From the NCBI GenBank assembly GCA_035358815.1, contig DAOPQC010000002.1, positions 632,204 to 696,203 of the forward strand: DNA of 64,000 nucleotides, given 5' to 3'. This document shows positions 28,153 to 38,744 of the stretch, piece after piece. The notes under the pieces are model-generated. The model had not been told where the DNA came from, did not search any database, and worked only from the letters and a program-made list of their open reading frames with translations. The position numbers and the translations under genes are program-made. The stretch comes from Thermoanaerobaculales bacterium (GTDB lineage Bacteria; Acidobacteriota; Thermoanaerobaculia; Thermoanaerobaculales; Sulfomarinibacteraceae). The first letter of the stretch is position 1, and each line of letters begins with the position of its first letter.

Positions 28153-29893
28153 GTGAGCGCCCGCGACATCTCCACTGCATGGCCTCCCGACCCGCGCGGG
28201 GAGTTCCCGGCGGCGTCGGTCGAGGACTGGCGGGAGGCAGCCGCGCAGAGCCTCGCCGGCCGGCGCCTCGACGACCTCACCGTGGAGCACTGCCCGGGCG
28301 TCGCGGTGCGGCCCCTCTACACCGAGCAGGACCTTCCGGCGCTGTCCGGAGGGCCCGGCCGCACGCCCTTCGCCCGCGGCACCGGCGCGACGGCCCACCC
28401 TGCGGCCGGGTGGCGGGCCTGCCAGCGCTGCGACCATCCCGACCCGGCCGAGGCCGGGCGCTGGGTCGCGGAGGCGGCCCGGCGCGACGTCTCCTGCGCG
28501 TGGCTGGTCTTCGATGCCGCGGCCCGCCGCGGTCTCGACGCCGCCGACCCGGCGTCGGCCGCGCTCGCGGTTGACGGCGTGGTGACCTCCTCGGCCGCCG
28601 ACCTCGGCCCGGTGCTCGAGGCGATCGCCGCTGCCGGGACCGCCGTGCATCTCGACGGCGGCGGCAATGGCATCGCGCTCGCCGCTGCGGCGGCTGCCGC
28701 GCGACAGCTCCGGGGCGCGCCGGCCGGCGCGCTCGACGGGTCTCTCGGCTGGGACCCGCTGGCCGCCCTGGCCAGCGACGGCGCGCTGCCGTACGGCCTC
28801 GAGCGATCGCTGGACCTGCTGGCCGACGTGGTGTCGTGGACAGTCCGTCACGGGCCCGCCCTGCACGCCGTCCGGGTGTCCACGCTGCCCTACCACATGG
28901 CCGGCGCGAGCGCGGTCCAGGAGCTGGCCTGCGCCATCGCCACCGGCGTCGAGTACCTGCGCCGCACGACGGCGGCCGGGGTCGAGCTCGAAGCGGCCTG
29001 CCGCCGGCTCGGCTTCCTCGCCCCGATCGGCCGCGACCTGCCGATCGAGATCGCCAAGCTGCGCGCCCTGCGCGTGATGTGGGCGCGGGTGGTGGAGGCG
29101 TCGGGCGGCAGTGAGCAGGCGCAGGCGGCCACGGTCCACGCCGTGACCTCGCCGCGCTGCCTGACCCGGCGCGATCCCTGGGTCAACATGCTGCGGGCCA
29201 CCGTCGGCGCCTTCGCCGGGATCGCCGGCGGCGCCGACATCCTGACCGTGCTGCCGTTCGACGGCGCGATCGGGCTTCCCGACAGCTTCGGCCGGCGCAT
29301 CGCCGCCAACCTCCACACGATCCTGCGCGAGGAGAGCCACCTCGGGCGGGTGGCCGACCCCGCGGGCGGCAGCTACGCGATCGAGCGGCTGACTCGGGAC
29401 CTGGCCGACGCCGGGTGGGCGGCGTTTCAGGCGATCGAGCGTTCGGGCGGCATCGCTGCCGCGCTGCTCGGCGGCGGGCTGCGGCGCGAGCTCGCGGAGT
29501 CCGCGCGCCGCCGGGACGAGGAGCTGCGCAGCGGCCGATCGCCGATCACCGGCGTCACCTCCCACCCCGACCCTGCCGAGCGGCCGCTCGAGCGGCCGGT
29601 GGCCACGCGAGCGGACGTCTCTGTCCGCGCCGCCGCTGCCGCCGGAGGCGCACCTGGCGCCGGCCTCGCGGCGGCGCTCGAGGCGGTCGCGCGGGCCGCC
29701 GACGCCGCCCGCGGCGACGGATCGGTACTGGAGTCGGCGATCGCTGCGCTGGCCGCGGGCGCGAGCGTCGGCGCGGTCGCCGCGGCGGTTCGCGGCGCCG
29801 GCGAGCCGGCCGCAATCCCGCCCCTGCCCGCGGCCCGGGACGCGGCGGCCTTCGAGGACTTGCGCGGGCCGGGCCTTTCGCCGGAGGCCGGCG

Positions 29894-29901
<8 letters not shown>
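28153..29901 (+). CDS. mutA: Methylmalonyl-CoA mutase small subunit
   Basis: This encodes 582 residues forming the non-catalytic partner of the coenzyme B12-dependent mutase that interconverts succinyl-CoA and methylmalonyl-CoA. The TIM-barrel domain is recognisable in VSTLPYHMAGASAVQELACAIATGVEYLR, RDLPIEIAKLRALRVMWARV and VADPAGGSYAIERLT. It lacks the degenerate B12-binding domain at the C-terminus seen in the longer family members, ending after an Ala-rich helix. The GTG start is supported by the promoter 7 nt upstream; an ATG 9 nt earlier falls inside the -10 box. The next gene starts at GTG 29894, inside the end of this one, so mutA and mutB are translationally coupled. Confidence 0.93.
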
Positions 29902-32090
<2,189 letters not shown>

Positions 32091-32092
<2 letters not shown>

Positions 32093-32162
32093 CGTGCAGT
32101 GCGGAGGCCCCGGCAGGAGGTCCGAGCCCGGGGTGGTTTGGCTGACCTCTGCCCTGCACGCT
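32091..32162 (+). other. Nested hairpin element between mutB and meaB
   Basis: AGCGTGCAG (32091-32099) pairs with CTGCACGCT (32154-32162). Directly inside, GGCAGGAGGTC (32112-32122) pairs with GACCTCTGCC (32144-32153) with one bulged G. AGCC (32125-32128) pairs with GGCT (32140-32143). A 12-nt asymmetric internal loop lies on the 5' side, and its CCCC (32108-32111) could pair with GGGG (32130-32133) in the terminal loop. The element overlaps the mutB stop. It may be a processing site, regulator or terminator; there is no T-run and I do not recognise an RNA family. Confidence 0.5.
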
Positions 32163-32172
32163 CCGAGAAACC

Positions 32173-32178
32173 TATAAT
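32173..32178 (+). promoter_or_regulatory. Possible -10 box for meaB
   Basis: A perfect TATAAT lies 61 nt before the GTG of meaB, immediately after the nested hairpin. No matching -35 box is seen at 16-18 nt, so it may be fortuitous. Confidence 0.3.
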
Positions 32179-32239
32179 CGGTTTTGCCCGGAGTGCGGTC
32201 TCTCCCCACGGAGCGGCCGCGCGCGACGAGAGAGGCACG

Positions 32240-33253
32240 GTGGCACACCAGCTGACCGTCGACGAGTACGTGAGCGGCGTGCTGAGCCGTGACCGCGCCG
32301 TGCTCGGTCAGGCGATCACCCTGGTCGAGTCCTCGAGCCCGCGCCACCGGGCGCTCGCGCAGCGGGTGCTCACCGCCCTGCTCCCCCACACCGGCGCCTC
32401 CCGCCGGATCGGCATCTCGGGGGTGCCCGGCGTCGGCAAGAGCACCTTCATCGAGACCTTCGGCTGCCGTCTGGTCGAGGCCGGCCACCGGGTCGCGGTG
32501 CTCGCCGTCGACCCCAGCTCGTCGGTGACCCGCGGCAGCATCCTCGGCGACAAGACACGGATGGCGCTCCTCGCGGCCGCCGACGCGGCCTTCGTCAGGC
32601 CGTCGCCGACCGGCGGTGAGCTCGGCGGCGTCGCCCGCAAGACCCGCGAGTCGATCCTCCTCTGCGAGGCCGGGGGCTTCGACGTCGTCCTGGTCGAGAC
32701 GGTGGGCGTCGGCCAGTCGGAGATTATGGTCGCCGAGATGGTCGACTGCTTCGTGCTGCTCGAGCTCGCCGGCGCCGGCGACGAGCTGCAGGGCATCAAG
32801 CGCGGCATCCTCGAGCTCGCCGACATCATCGCCATCCACAAGGCGGACGGCGACAACCTGGCGCGGGCCGAGCGGGCGCGGGCCGAGCTCGAGCGTGCCC
32901 TGCACATCCTGCGGCCTGCCGCCGGTGACGGCGAGTGGGTCCCGCGGGCGGTGCTCGCGAGCAGCCTCACCGGCCTCGGCCTCGACGAGATCTGGCGGCT
33001 GATCGAGGAGCACCGACGCCGGCTCGAGGAGCGCGGCCTGCTCGACGAGCGGCGACGGCAGCAACGTCTGGACTGGATGTGGTCGCTGGTCGACCAGGGC
33101 CTGCTCGCCGCGGTCCGCGAGCACCCCGCGGTCGCGGCCATGGTGGGCCGCCTCGAGGCCGAGGTCCTCGACGGCCAGGCGACCCCGAGCTCCGCCGCCT
33201 CCGCGATCCTCGAGGCGTTCGGCGTGGGGAAGGTGTCAGGGGTTGGGGATTAG
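32240..33253 (+). CDS. meaB: MeaB-like G-protein chaperone of methylmalonyl-CoA mutase
   Basis: This encodes 337 residues of the SIMIBI GTPase class. Walker A is GVPGVGKST (61-69), followed by VLAVDPSSSVTRGSILGDKTRM (switch region), VLVETVGVGQSEIMVAEMVD and the guanine-specificity region HKADGDN. MeaB protects and reactivates methylmalonyl-CoA mutase by controlling cofactor loading and off-loading; this function is known for the family and supported here by mutA-mutB immediately upstream. The GTG start has GAGAGG upstream. The 5' leader may include the nested hairpin if transcription continues from mutB. The gene ends in GGGATTAGGG-type repeat DNA. Confidence 0.94.
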   Translation: MAHQLTVDEYVSGVLSRDRAVLGQAITLVESSSPRHRALAQRVLTALLPHTGASRRIGISGVPGVGKSTFIETFGCRLVEAGHRVAVLAVDPSSSVTRGSILGDKTRMALLAAADAAFVRPSPTGGELGGVARKTRESILLCEAGGFDVVLVETVGVGQSEIMVAEMVDCFVLLELAGAGDELQGIKRGILELADIIAIHKADGDNLARAERARAELERALHILRPAAGDGEWVPRAVLASSLTGLGLDEIWRLIEEHRRRLEERGLLDERRRQQRLDWMWSLVDQGLLAAVREHPAVAAMVGRLEAEVLDGQATPSSAASAILEAFGVGKVSGVGD

Positions 33254-33424
33254 GGTTTAGCCCGCCCTTCCACTCGTTCCCGCTCCCGTTCCCGTTCCCG
33301 TTCCCGAAAGCCCGGATGGCGCTTCGAGCGGGGGTGCCACTCCTGACAGTGTCGGAACCAGAGTCGAGCACTCAGGCAGGATCGTGAGTTCGAAACTGCC
33401 GGGGGTGGCAGCCTCGGCGCTGTC
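33254..33424. repeat. Short repeats between meaB and the B12 permease
   Basis: GGGGTTGGGGATTAGGGTTT-type sequence follows the meaB stop (33238-33260), then a CGTTCC hexamer array at 33272-33309. The genes on either side are convergent. No gene is seen. Confidence 0.7.
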
Positions 33425-34423
33425 CTACCCCGCCGCGTCGCGACCGACCACCCGCCGCAGCAGCAGCCAGAGGAAGAACGGACCGCCGAGCAAGGACGTG
33501 ATCACGCCCACCGGCAGCTCGGCGGGGGCCAGCACCAGCCGGGCGGCGGTGTCGCAGGCGGCCAGGAAGGCGCCCCCGAACAGGCAGGAGGCGGGCAGCA
33601 GGTGGCGGTGCTCTGCGCCCAGCAGAAGCCGGCAGATGTGGGGCGCCATCATGCCGACGAAGCCGATCGGGCCGCACGCCGCCACCACCCCGCCGACCAT
33701 CACCGACGCCGCCAGGAAGATCACGGTGCGCTGGCGGCCGACGTCGACGCCACGGCTTGCCGCGAGATCCGCCCCGATCGACAGCAGGTCGAGCTCACGT
33801 GCCCGCCAGCCGAGGACGGCGACCCCGGCGGCCACGAAAGGCAACAGGTGGAGGACCTCGCGCGGGCCGACGCCGGCGAGGCCGCCCATCAGCCAGCGCA
33901 CGATCTGGTAGGAGTCGCCGAGCGACGCGGTGTACTGCAGGAGCAGGATCAGGCTCGAGAAGAAGAAGCTCATGGCGACACCGGCGAGCAGCAGGACCAT
34001 CGACGAGGTCGCCGGCCGCACCCGGGTCAGCAGCCACACCACCGACACCGCGACCAGCGCACCGGCCAGCGCGGCCAGGGTGTCGGTCGCGATCCCGAGC
34101 ACCGCCACCGCCAGCCCGAGGCGGGTCGCCAGGGCGACGCCGAAGGCCGCCCCCGAGGCCACGCCGAGGGTGTAGGGCGTCGCCAGCGGGTTGCGGAACA
34201 GCGCCTGGAACGCCGCCCCGGCGATCGCAAGCCCGCCGCCGGCCAGCACCGCCGCCACCACCCGCGGCACGCGGATCTGCCAGAAGATCACCGACGCGAC
34301 GCTGCCTCCGCCCGGGTCTCGGAGCACGCTCAGCGGCAGCGCCTCGATGCCGATGAACGGCACGACCACGGCGACGGCGGCGGCGCCGACGGCCAGCAGC
34401 AGCAGCCGGCGAGCGGCGCTCAC
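33425..34423 (-). CDS. btuC: Cobalamin/iron-type ABC transporter permease (BtuC/FecCD family)
   Basis: This encodes 332 residues with about ten membrane helices, as in BtuC. Family signatures are RVPRVVAAVLAGGGLAIAGAAFQALFRNPLATPYTLGVASGAAFG, and GPIGFVGMMAPHICRLLLGAEHR, which contains the ATPase-contacting loop. B12 is the likely substrate because the operon starts with a cobalamin riboswitch. The GTG start overlaps the ATPase stop (GTGA), indicating translational coupling. It is the last gene of btuF-btuD-btuC. Heme or siderophore import is a less likely alternative given the riboswitch. Confidence 0.92.
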   Translation of the reverse strand: MSAARRLLLLAVGAAAVAVVVPFIGIEALPLSVLRDPGGGSVASVIFWQIRVPRVVAAVLAGGGLAIAGAAFQALFRNPLATPYTLGVASGAAFGVALATRLGLAVAVLGIATDTLAALAGALVAVSVVWLLTRVRPATSSMVLLLAGVAMSFFFSSLILLLQYTASLGDSYQIVRWLMGGLAGVGPREVLHLLPFVAAGVAVLGWRARELDLLSIGADLAASRGVDVGRQRTVIFLAASVMVGGVVAACGPIGFVGMMAPHICRLLLGAEHRHLLPASCLFGGAFLAACDTAARLVLAPAELPVGVITSLLGGPFFLWLLLRRVVGRDAAG

Positions 34424-35211
34424 CTACCGTTCCTCGCCGGCACCACCAGCGGCACCGGTCGGCCGCCGGACTCCACCAGGTCGAATCGGGTGCCGTAGAT
34501 CTGCTCGAGGCGGCCGGCGTCGAACAGGGCCGCCGTCGCGCCCCGGTAGGCCACGGCGCCGTCGCGCAGCGCGAGCACCGCGTCGGACACCGCCAGCGCC
34601 CAGTTGAGATCGTGGGTCGCCGTCACCACGGTCAGCCCCTGGTCGCGGTGCAGCCGCTCCAGCAGCTCGACGATCCACATCTGGTGCCGGTAGTCGAGGA
34701 AGGTCGTCGGCTCGTCGAGCAGGAGGATCCGGCCCCCCTGCGCGAGAGCGGCGGCGATCAGCACCCGCTGCCGCTCGCCGCCCGACAGCGACTCCATCGA
34801 CCGCGCCGACAGGTGGACGGTGTCGGTCTGCGCGAGCGCGGCGTCCACGGCCTCTACGTCGGCGGCGGAGAGGGCGGACCACGGTCCGAGGTGCGGGTAG
34901 CGCCCCATCTCGACGAAGGCGCGCACCGCGAACGGCAGCGAGCGCGCGTCCGCCTGCGGCACGTAGCTGATCGATCGCGCGATGGCGCGCCGCGACAGCC
35001 CGCCGAGCGATCGCCCGTCGAGCAGGACGTCGCCTTCGCTCGGCGAGATCAGGCCGGCCAGGCAGCGGATCAGGGTCGACTTGCCGGCGCCGTTGGGCCC
35101 GATCAGCGACAGGAGCTGGCCCGGCACGACCGTCACCGACACCTCGTCCAGGATCCGGCTGCCGTCGATCTCGACGGCGACGCCCGTGACTTCGAGCGCG
35201 GGCCGGCTCAC
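34420..35211 (-). CDS. btuD: Cobalamin-type ABC transporter ATP-binding protein
   Basis: This encodes 263 residues. Walker A is LIGPNGAGKST (near 34-44), the Q-loop lies in ISYVPQADARSL, the signature motif is SLSGGERQRVLIA, and Walker B is ILLLDEPTTFLD followed by the H-loop in TATHDLN. It belongs to the FecE/BtuD/HmuV group. It powers uptake of the ligand delivered by the BtuF-like protein. GTG start and stop both overlap the neighbouring genes by 4 nt. Regulation would come from the riboswitch upstream of btuF. Confidence 0.93.
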   Translation of the reverse strand: MSRPALEVTGVAVEIDGSRILDEVSVTVVPGQLLSLIGPNGAGKSTLIRCLAGLISPSEGDVLLDGRSLGGLSRRAIARSISYVPQADARSLPFAVRAFVEMGRYPHLGPWSALSAADVEAVDAALAQTDTVHLSARSMESLSGGERQRVLIAAALAQGGRILLLDEPTTFLDYRHQMWIVELLERLHRDQGLTVVTATHDLNWALAVSDAVLALRDGAVAYRGATAALFDAGRLEQIYGTRFDLVESGGRPVPLVVPARNGR

Positions 35212-36212
35212 CGGAAGGCCTCCGGGTGGAGCGCCCGCGCCACCGCCTCGACCAGCTCGGCGACGCGCGGCCCAGGCACCACAGTCAGCTCGTGCTCGAG
35301 CGCGTGGACGCGGCCGCTGCGGACCGCGCGCAGCGCCGCGAGCTCCCGCCAGTCGGCCGCCGCCGCCTCGGCAGGGATCCGGCGGTCCTCGAGGTCCGCG
35401 AGCAGGTCGAGGATGACGTCGGGATCGATGCGATAGATCCCCTCGGGCGACACCTCGGGGTAGACCACCGGCGATGGCGCCGCCGCGTTGACGCCGCCGG
35501 CGAGGCGGATGACGTCGTCGTAGAAGGTCTCGGTGCCGGCGACCCAGACCGTGCCGAGCGACCCCGACCCGACCTCCCGCCCGACCACGGCCAGGGTCCG
35601 CGGACGAGGCAGGCCCGCCACCCGCCGCTCGACCGCATCGAGGCGGCCGCGGATCGCGGCGACGAGCCGATCACCGCGATCCGGCACACCACACCGGTCC
35701 GCGATCTCCTCGATCGAGGCCAGGATGCCGTCGAGCTCGCCCTGGTCGACCTGGAGCGTCGCCATGCCGAGGGCCTCGAGCCGCGCCCGTGCGGCATCGT
35801 GGTCCTGCATCAGGACCACCAGGTCGGGAGCGAGGCCGAGCACCGCCTCCAGGTTGAGGTCGAGGTAGCCGCCGACCTGGGGCAGCCGCGCCGCCGCCGG
35901 AGGGTAGCGGCAGAACGAGGTCACGCCCACCACCCGGTCGCCGAGGTCGAGCGCGAACAGCACCTCGGTGATGCTCGGGGCGAGCGACACGATGCGCGCC
36001 GGTGGCGCCGCGCCCGCGGCCGGCTCCGTCGAGCTCGATTCTGTTGCCGGCGGTCGGCAGGCGGTCGCAGACACCGCGACGAATGCCGCCGCGAGCGCCA
36101 AAACGAAGAACGAAGATCGAAGAACGAAAAGCCCACCCGCCCACCGACGGCTGCTCCGGGCGGAGGGGGGGCCTTCTTCGATCTGCAATCTTCGATCTGC
36201 GACCTTCGTCAT
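35208..36212 (-). CDS. btuF: Cobalamin-binding periplasmic lipoprotein (BtuF-like)
   Basis: This encodes 334 residues. The mature domain matches class III binding proteins: RIVSLAPSITEVLFALDLGDRVVGVTSFCRYPPAA, LEAVLGLAPDLVVLMQ and GGVNAAAPSPVVYPEVSPEGIYRIDPDVI. It captures B12 for the adjacent permease and ATPase. The ATG at 36212 has GGAGA 4 nt upstream, directly after the riboswitch terminator. The N-terminus is odd: about 27 residues precede the hydrophobic core of the lipoprotein signal (VAVSATAC, Cys52), and their DNA (36120-36210) consists of CTTCGATCTGC/GAACGAAGATCG-like short repeats, suggesting the original signal was extended by repeat DNA. An internal start cannot be excluded. Confidence 0.88.
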   Translation of the reverse strand: MTKVADRRLQIEEGPPSARSSRRWAGGLFVLRSSFFVLALAAAFVAVSATACRPPATESSSTEPAAGAAPPARIVSLAPSITEVLFALDLGDRVVGVTSFCRYPPAAARLPQVGGYLDLNLEAVLGLAPDLVVLMQDHDAARARLEALGMATLQVDQGELDGILASIEEIADRCGVPDRGDRLVAAIRGRLDAVERRVAGLPRPRTLAVVGREVGSGSLGTVWVAGTETFYDDVIRLAGGVNAAAPSPVVYPEVSPEGIYRIDPDVILDLLADLEDRRIPAEAAAADWRELAALRAVRSGRVHALEHELTVVPGPRVAELVEAVARALHPEAFR

Positions 36213-36220
36213 CGTTCTCC

Positions 36221-36253
36221 AAACGCGAAAACCCGGGCGCGTCAGCGCCCGGG
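36221..36253 (-). terminator. Riboswitch-controlled intrinsic terminator upstream of btuF
   Basis: On the minus strand CCCGGGCGC (36253-36245), loop TGAC and GCGCCCGGG (36240-36232) are followed by TTTTCGCGTTT. The 9-bp stem plus T-rich tail lies between the cobalamin riboswitch and the btuF start, 9 nt before the ATG. It is the likely expression platform: with B12 bound the terminator forms and uptake genes are switched off. Confidence 0.8.
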
Positions 36254-36309
36254 ATGCCGTTTTCCACCCGCGGTCTTGATGGTGGTGTTGGCCCCGTGTC
36301 CCCGAGGGC

Positions 36310-36472
36310 GCGCCACCGCTCGACGGCAGGTCTTCTGGCTTCCGGATCGTCCTACCTGCCGGGCCTTCCCATCGCCTGGTGGCGACAGTGGATCTCCCGG
36401 CGCTCGTCCCCGGTCACAGCGGCGGGCCCGCGACGGTCTCGCACCGTCTTCCCTTGGCCGTCGAGCCAGGCC
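36310..36472 (-). ncRNA. Cobalamin riboswitch for the btuF-btuD-btuC operon
   Basis: Read on the minus strand the element contains GGGAAGACGGTGCGAGACCG, CCGCTGTGACCGGGGACG, the B12-box core CCACTG (36391-36386), GATGGGAAGG, and AGCCAGAAGACCTGCCG ending at 36324. These are the conserved blocks of the cobalamin (B12-element) class in the right order. A promoter TGGACC-N17-TACACT lies just upstream and an intrinsic terminator downstream. It should repress B12 uptake genes when adenosyl- or methylcobalamin is plentiful. Confidence 0.95.
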
Positions 36473-36473
36473 G

Positions 36474-36502
36474 AGTGTAGCGCGCCCAGGGTGCGGGGTC
36501 CA
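36474..36502 (-). promoter_or_regulatory. Promoter TGGACC-N17-TACACT driving the riboswitch
   Basis: On the minus strand TGGACC (36502-36497) and TACACT (36479-36474) are 17 nt apart; the predicted start lies at the 5' edge of the cobalamin element. Confidence 0.65.
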
Positions 36503-36963
36503 TGCGTGTCGTTCCTCCCGCCCGCTTCCGGTTCCGTCCCCGTTCCCGTCCCCGTCCCCGTTCCCGAGCCCCTTCCGATTGCGCACCCGCGGATTCTCCG
36601 AGAATACGAGACCTGCCTTCCGGCCGCGACTCACAGCGTCGACTGAACAGCGAAAACGCCGAGCTTTCGGTGCTGGCACTCGAGGGCGGCTGCCGTGTGG
36701 GGTAGCCATCTTGGCTGCCATGGGCTGGAAGCCCTCGCCACAGCTTCCCGGTGCGTGCGTTGATGATCGTTCGAAGTTGATCCGCAGTGTCCAACTTCCC
36801 AAGTTCGTCAAGCCCGGCACCGGATCGGGTCGCGCCCCGAGCCCACGACGCCGATCCCGCTCTCCCCGTCAAATCCGCATCTTTCCCGCACGTTTTCCTC
36901 ACGACTTTTCCGCGCGCGGGACCCACATTCCAGGCATCGGGGACAGCTCAGGAGGAGAGGACC
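36503..36963. repeat. Hexamer array and a 25-bp dispersed unit; no gene
   Basis: A CGTCCC/CGTTCC array spans about 36510-36578. One copy of the TGTGGGGTAGCCATCTT-type 25-bp unit is at 36696-36720, followed by GGCTGGAAGCC. The remaining 240 nt lead to the subtilase gene and carry no clear promoter. Frames crossing this region are not supported as genes. Confidence 0.6.
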
Positions 36964-38433
36964 ATGAGACGCCGGAAGCGTGTGGCCTGCCGGGTGGCGC
37001 TCGTGATCGGCGGACTGCTGGGTGTTGCGGCCGCGGGATTCTCGCAGGGAGGGCCGCCGGCGCCGATCGATCCGGCCGTCCTCGCCGAGCTCGACACCCG
37101 CGGCGAGGCGACCTTCTGGGTCGTCTTCCGCGACCGGGCCGACCTCGGCCCGGCCTCGGAGATCCGCGACTGGGGCGAGCGCGGCCGCTTCGTCCACCAG
37201 CGCCTGGTCGCGACGGCCGAGGCATCGCAGGCCGAGGTCCGTGCACTGCTCGGCGGCCTCGGCGCCCAGGTACGACCCTTCTGGATCGCCAACGTGATCG
37301 AGGTGACGACCGACAACGTCGCGGTGCCCGGCCTGCTCGCCGCCCAGCCCGAGGTCGCCGCGATCGTCGCCCCGCCCGCGGTTGAGCTCATCGGTAACGC
37401 GGCTGGCACCGCGAGCCCTGCTCCTCGCGCGGTCGAGTGGAACGTCGAGCGCATCCGGGCGCCGGAGGTGTGGTCGCGCTATGGGGTACGGGGCGAGGGC
37501 ATCGTAATCGGCAGCATCGACTCCGGCGTGCAGTACGACCACCCCGCCCTGGTCGAGCACTATCGCGGAAACCTCGGTGGCGGCGTCTTCGACCACGACT
37601 ACAGCTGGTTCGATCCGTATGAGGTCTGTGGACGCCATTCGAGCTATCCCTGCGATCCGCACGCGCACGGTACGGCCACGATCGGGATCATGGTCGGGGA
37701 CGACGGAGGCGCGAATCAGATCGGGGTGGCGCCGGGCGCGCGCTTCATCGTGGCGGCCGTGAACTGGACCACCCCGAATCTGCTCGCCGCCATGCAGTGG
37801 ATGCTGGCGCCGACCGACCTCAATGGTCAGAACCCCCGCCCCGACCTGCGGCCGCACGTCGTCAACAACTCGTGGGGCACCGCCGGCGGCTCCGACACCT
37901 ACCGGAGCGCGGTCCAGGCCTGGATCGCCGCGGGCATCTTCCCGGTGTTCGCCGCCGGGAACTCCGGGCCGGGTTGCGAGACGATGCTGGCACCTGCCGA
38001 CTACCCGGAGAGCTTCGCCGTGGGTGCATTCGACCTCGAGGGCAACATCGCTTCGTTCTCGAGCAGGGGACCTTCCGAGCTCGGCCCGACCAAACCCGAT
38101 GTCGCGTCGCCGGGTGAATTGCTTCGGACCTCGGTGCCCTGGGACGATTACCACTCGGGAATGTGGGGCACGTCGTACGCGGCGCCGCACGTCACGGGCA
38201 CGGTGGCCCTCATGCTGTCCCTCAACCCCGAGCTCATCGGCCGCACTGAGCAGATCCGGCGGCACCTCGACCTCTCCGCCGTCGACGTCCCGGACCTGAG
38301 CTGCGACGGCGACCCGTGGCGGAACAACGTCTGGGGTGAGGGCCGGCTCGACGCCTTCGCGGCAGTCAGCCTCGTCCTCGTCGACGGCTTCGACTCCGGC
38401 GACACGGACGGGTGGTCGGCCGTCGTGCCCTGA
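36964..38433 (+). CDS. Secreted subtilisin-like serine protease (S8)
   Basis: This encodes 489 residues with a basic N-terminus and signal peptide (ALVIGGLLGVAAAGFSQ). A propeptide-like region (WVVFRDRADL, near 40-130) precedes the peptidase domain, whose triad is visible: Asp186 (IGSIDSGVQYDH), His235 (HAHGTATI) and Ser404 (GTSYAAPHVTGT), with the oxyanion Asn in AAGNSGPG. The protein ends in DGFDSGDTDGWSAVVP, almost the same tail as the seven-repeat protein ending at 44856, suggesting a shared C-terminal signal. An AGGAGGAGAGG site precedes the ATG. It probably degrades proteins outside the cell. Confidence 0.92.
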   Translation: MRRRKRVACRVALVIGGLLGVAAAGFSQGGPPAPIDPAVLAELDTRGEATFWVVFRDRADLGPASEIRDWGERGRFVHQRLVATAEASQAEVRALLGGLGAQVRPFWIANVIEVTTDNVAVPGLLAAQPEVAAIVAPPAVELIGNAAGTASPAPRAVEWNVERIRAPEVWSRYGVRGEGIVIGSIDSGVQYDHPALVEHYRGNLGGGVFDHDYSWFDPYEVCGRHSSYPCDPHAHGTATIGIMVGDDGGANQIGVAPGARFIVAAVNWTTPNLLAAMQWMLAPTDLNGQNPRPDLRPHVVNNSWGTAGGSDTYRSAVQAWIAAGIFPVFAAGNSGPGCETMLAPADYPESFAVGAFDLEGNIASFSSRGPSELGPTKPDVASPGELLRTSVPWDDYHSGMWGTSYAAPHVTGTVALMLSLNPELIGRTEQIRRHLDLSAVDVPDLSCDGDPWRNNVWGEGRLDAFAAVSLVLVDGFDSGDTDGWSAVVP

Positions 38434-38744
38434 CGAAAGGGATCAGAGATGAGGGGTTGGGGAATAGGGCCCCAGCCCCGCTGCTCCCGCTGCCGCGTGT
38501 CACGGCGTCGCTCCGAGCGACCTGTCGCGGCGAAGCCTCCTGCGAAGCCGGAAGCCGGGTCCCCGTTCCCGCATCCCCCGGCGTTGATCCGTGCGAGTCC
38601 CGATCCGCTTCCGATCCTCCGTCTCCCCTAGTTTTCGCGCCGGTTACGGCGGTCATCGCCGCGACCGGCGCAAATACGACAACGCCCGGGCGCGAGGCCC
38701 GGGCGTGGCGGGCGGCGGTGCCGCCCCGTTCGCTGCGGTTCGAG
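38434..38744. repeat. Composite repeats with hairpins; no gene
   Basis: After the subtilase stop come GAGGGGTTGGGGAATAGGG-type sequence, the TGTCACGGCG core (38497 onward, with an internal partial duplication of GCGAAGCC) and CCCGTTCCCG. A large hairpin lies at 38637-38671 (GCGCCGGT with ACCGGCGC outside, CGGCG with CGCCG inside). The terminator of the next gene follows. Confidence 0.7.
38668..38705 (-). terminator. Intrinsic terminator of the Ala/Cys-repeat lipoprotein gene
   Basis: On the minus strand CGCCCGGGC, a 5-nt loop and GCCCGGGCG (38705-38683) are followed by TTGTCGTATTTG. It lies 40 nt after the stop at 38745. Confidence 0.7.

Noticed and set aside
36675..36695. Sigma-54 promoter (TGGCAC at 36672)
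   Set aside because: The -12 element (TTGC at the required spacing) is absent, and the subtilase start is 290 nt away.
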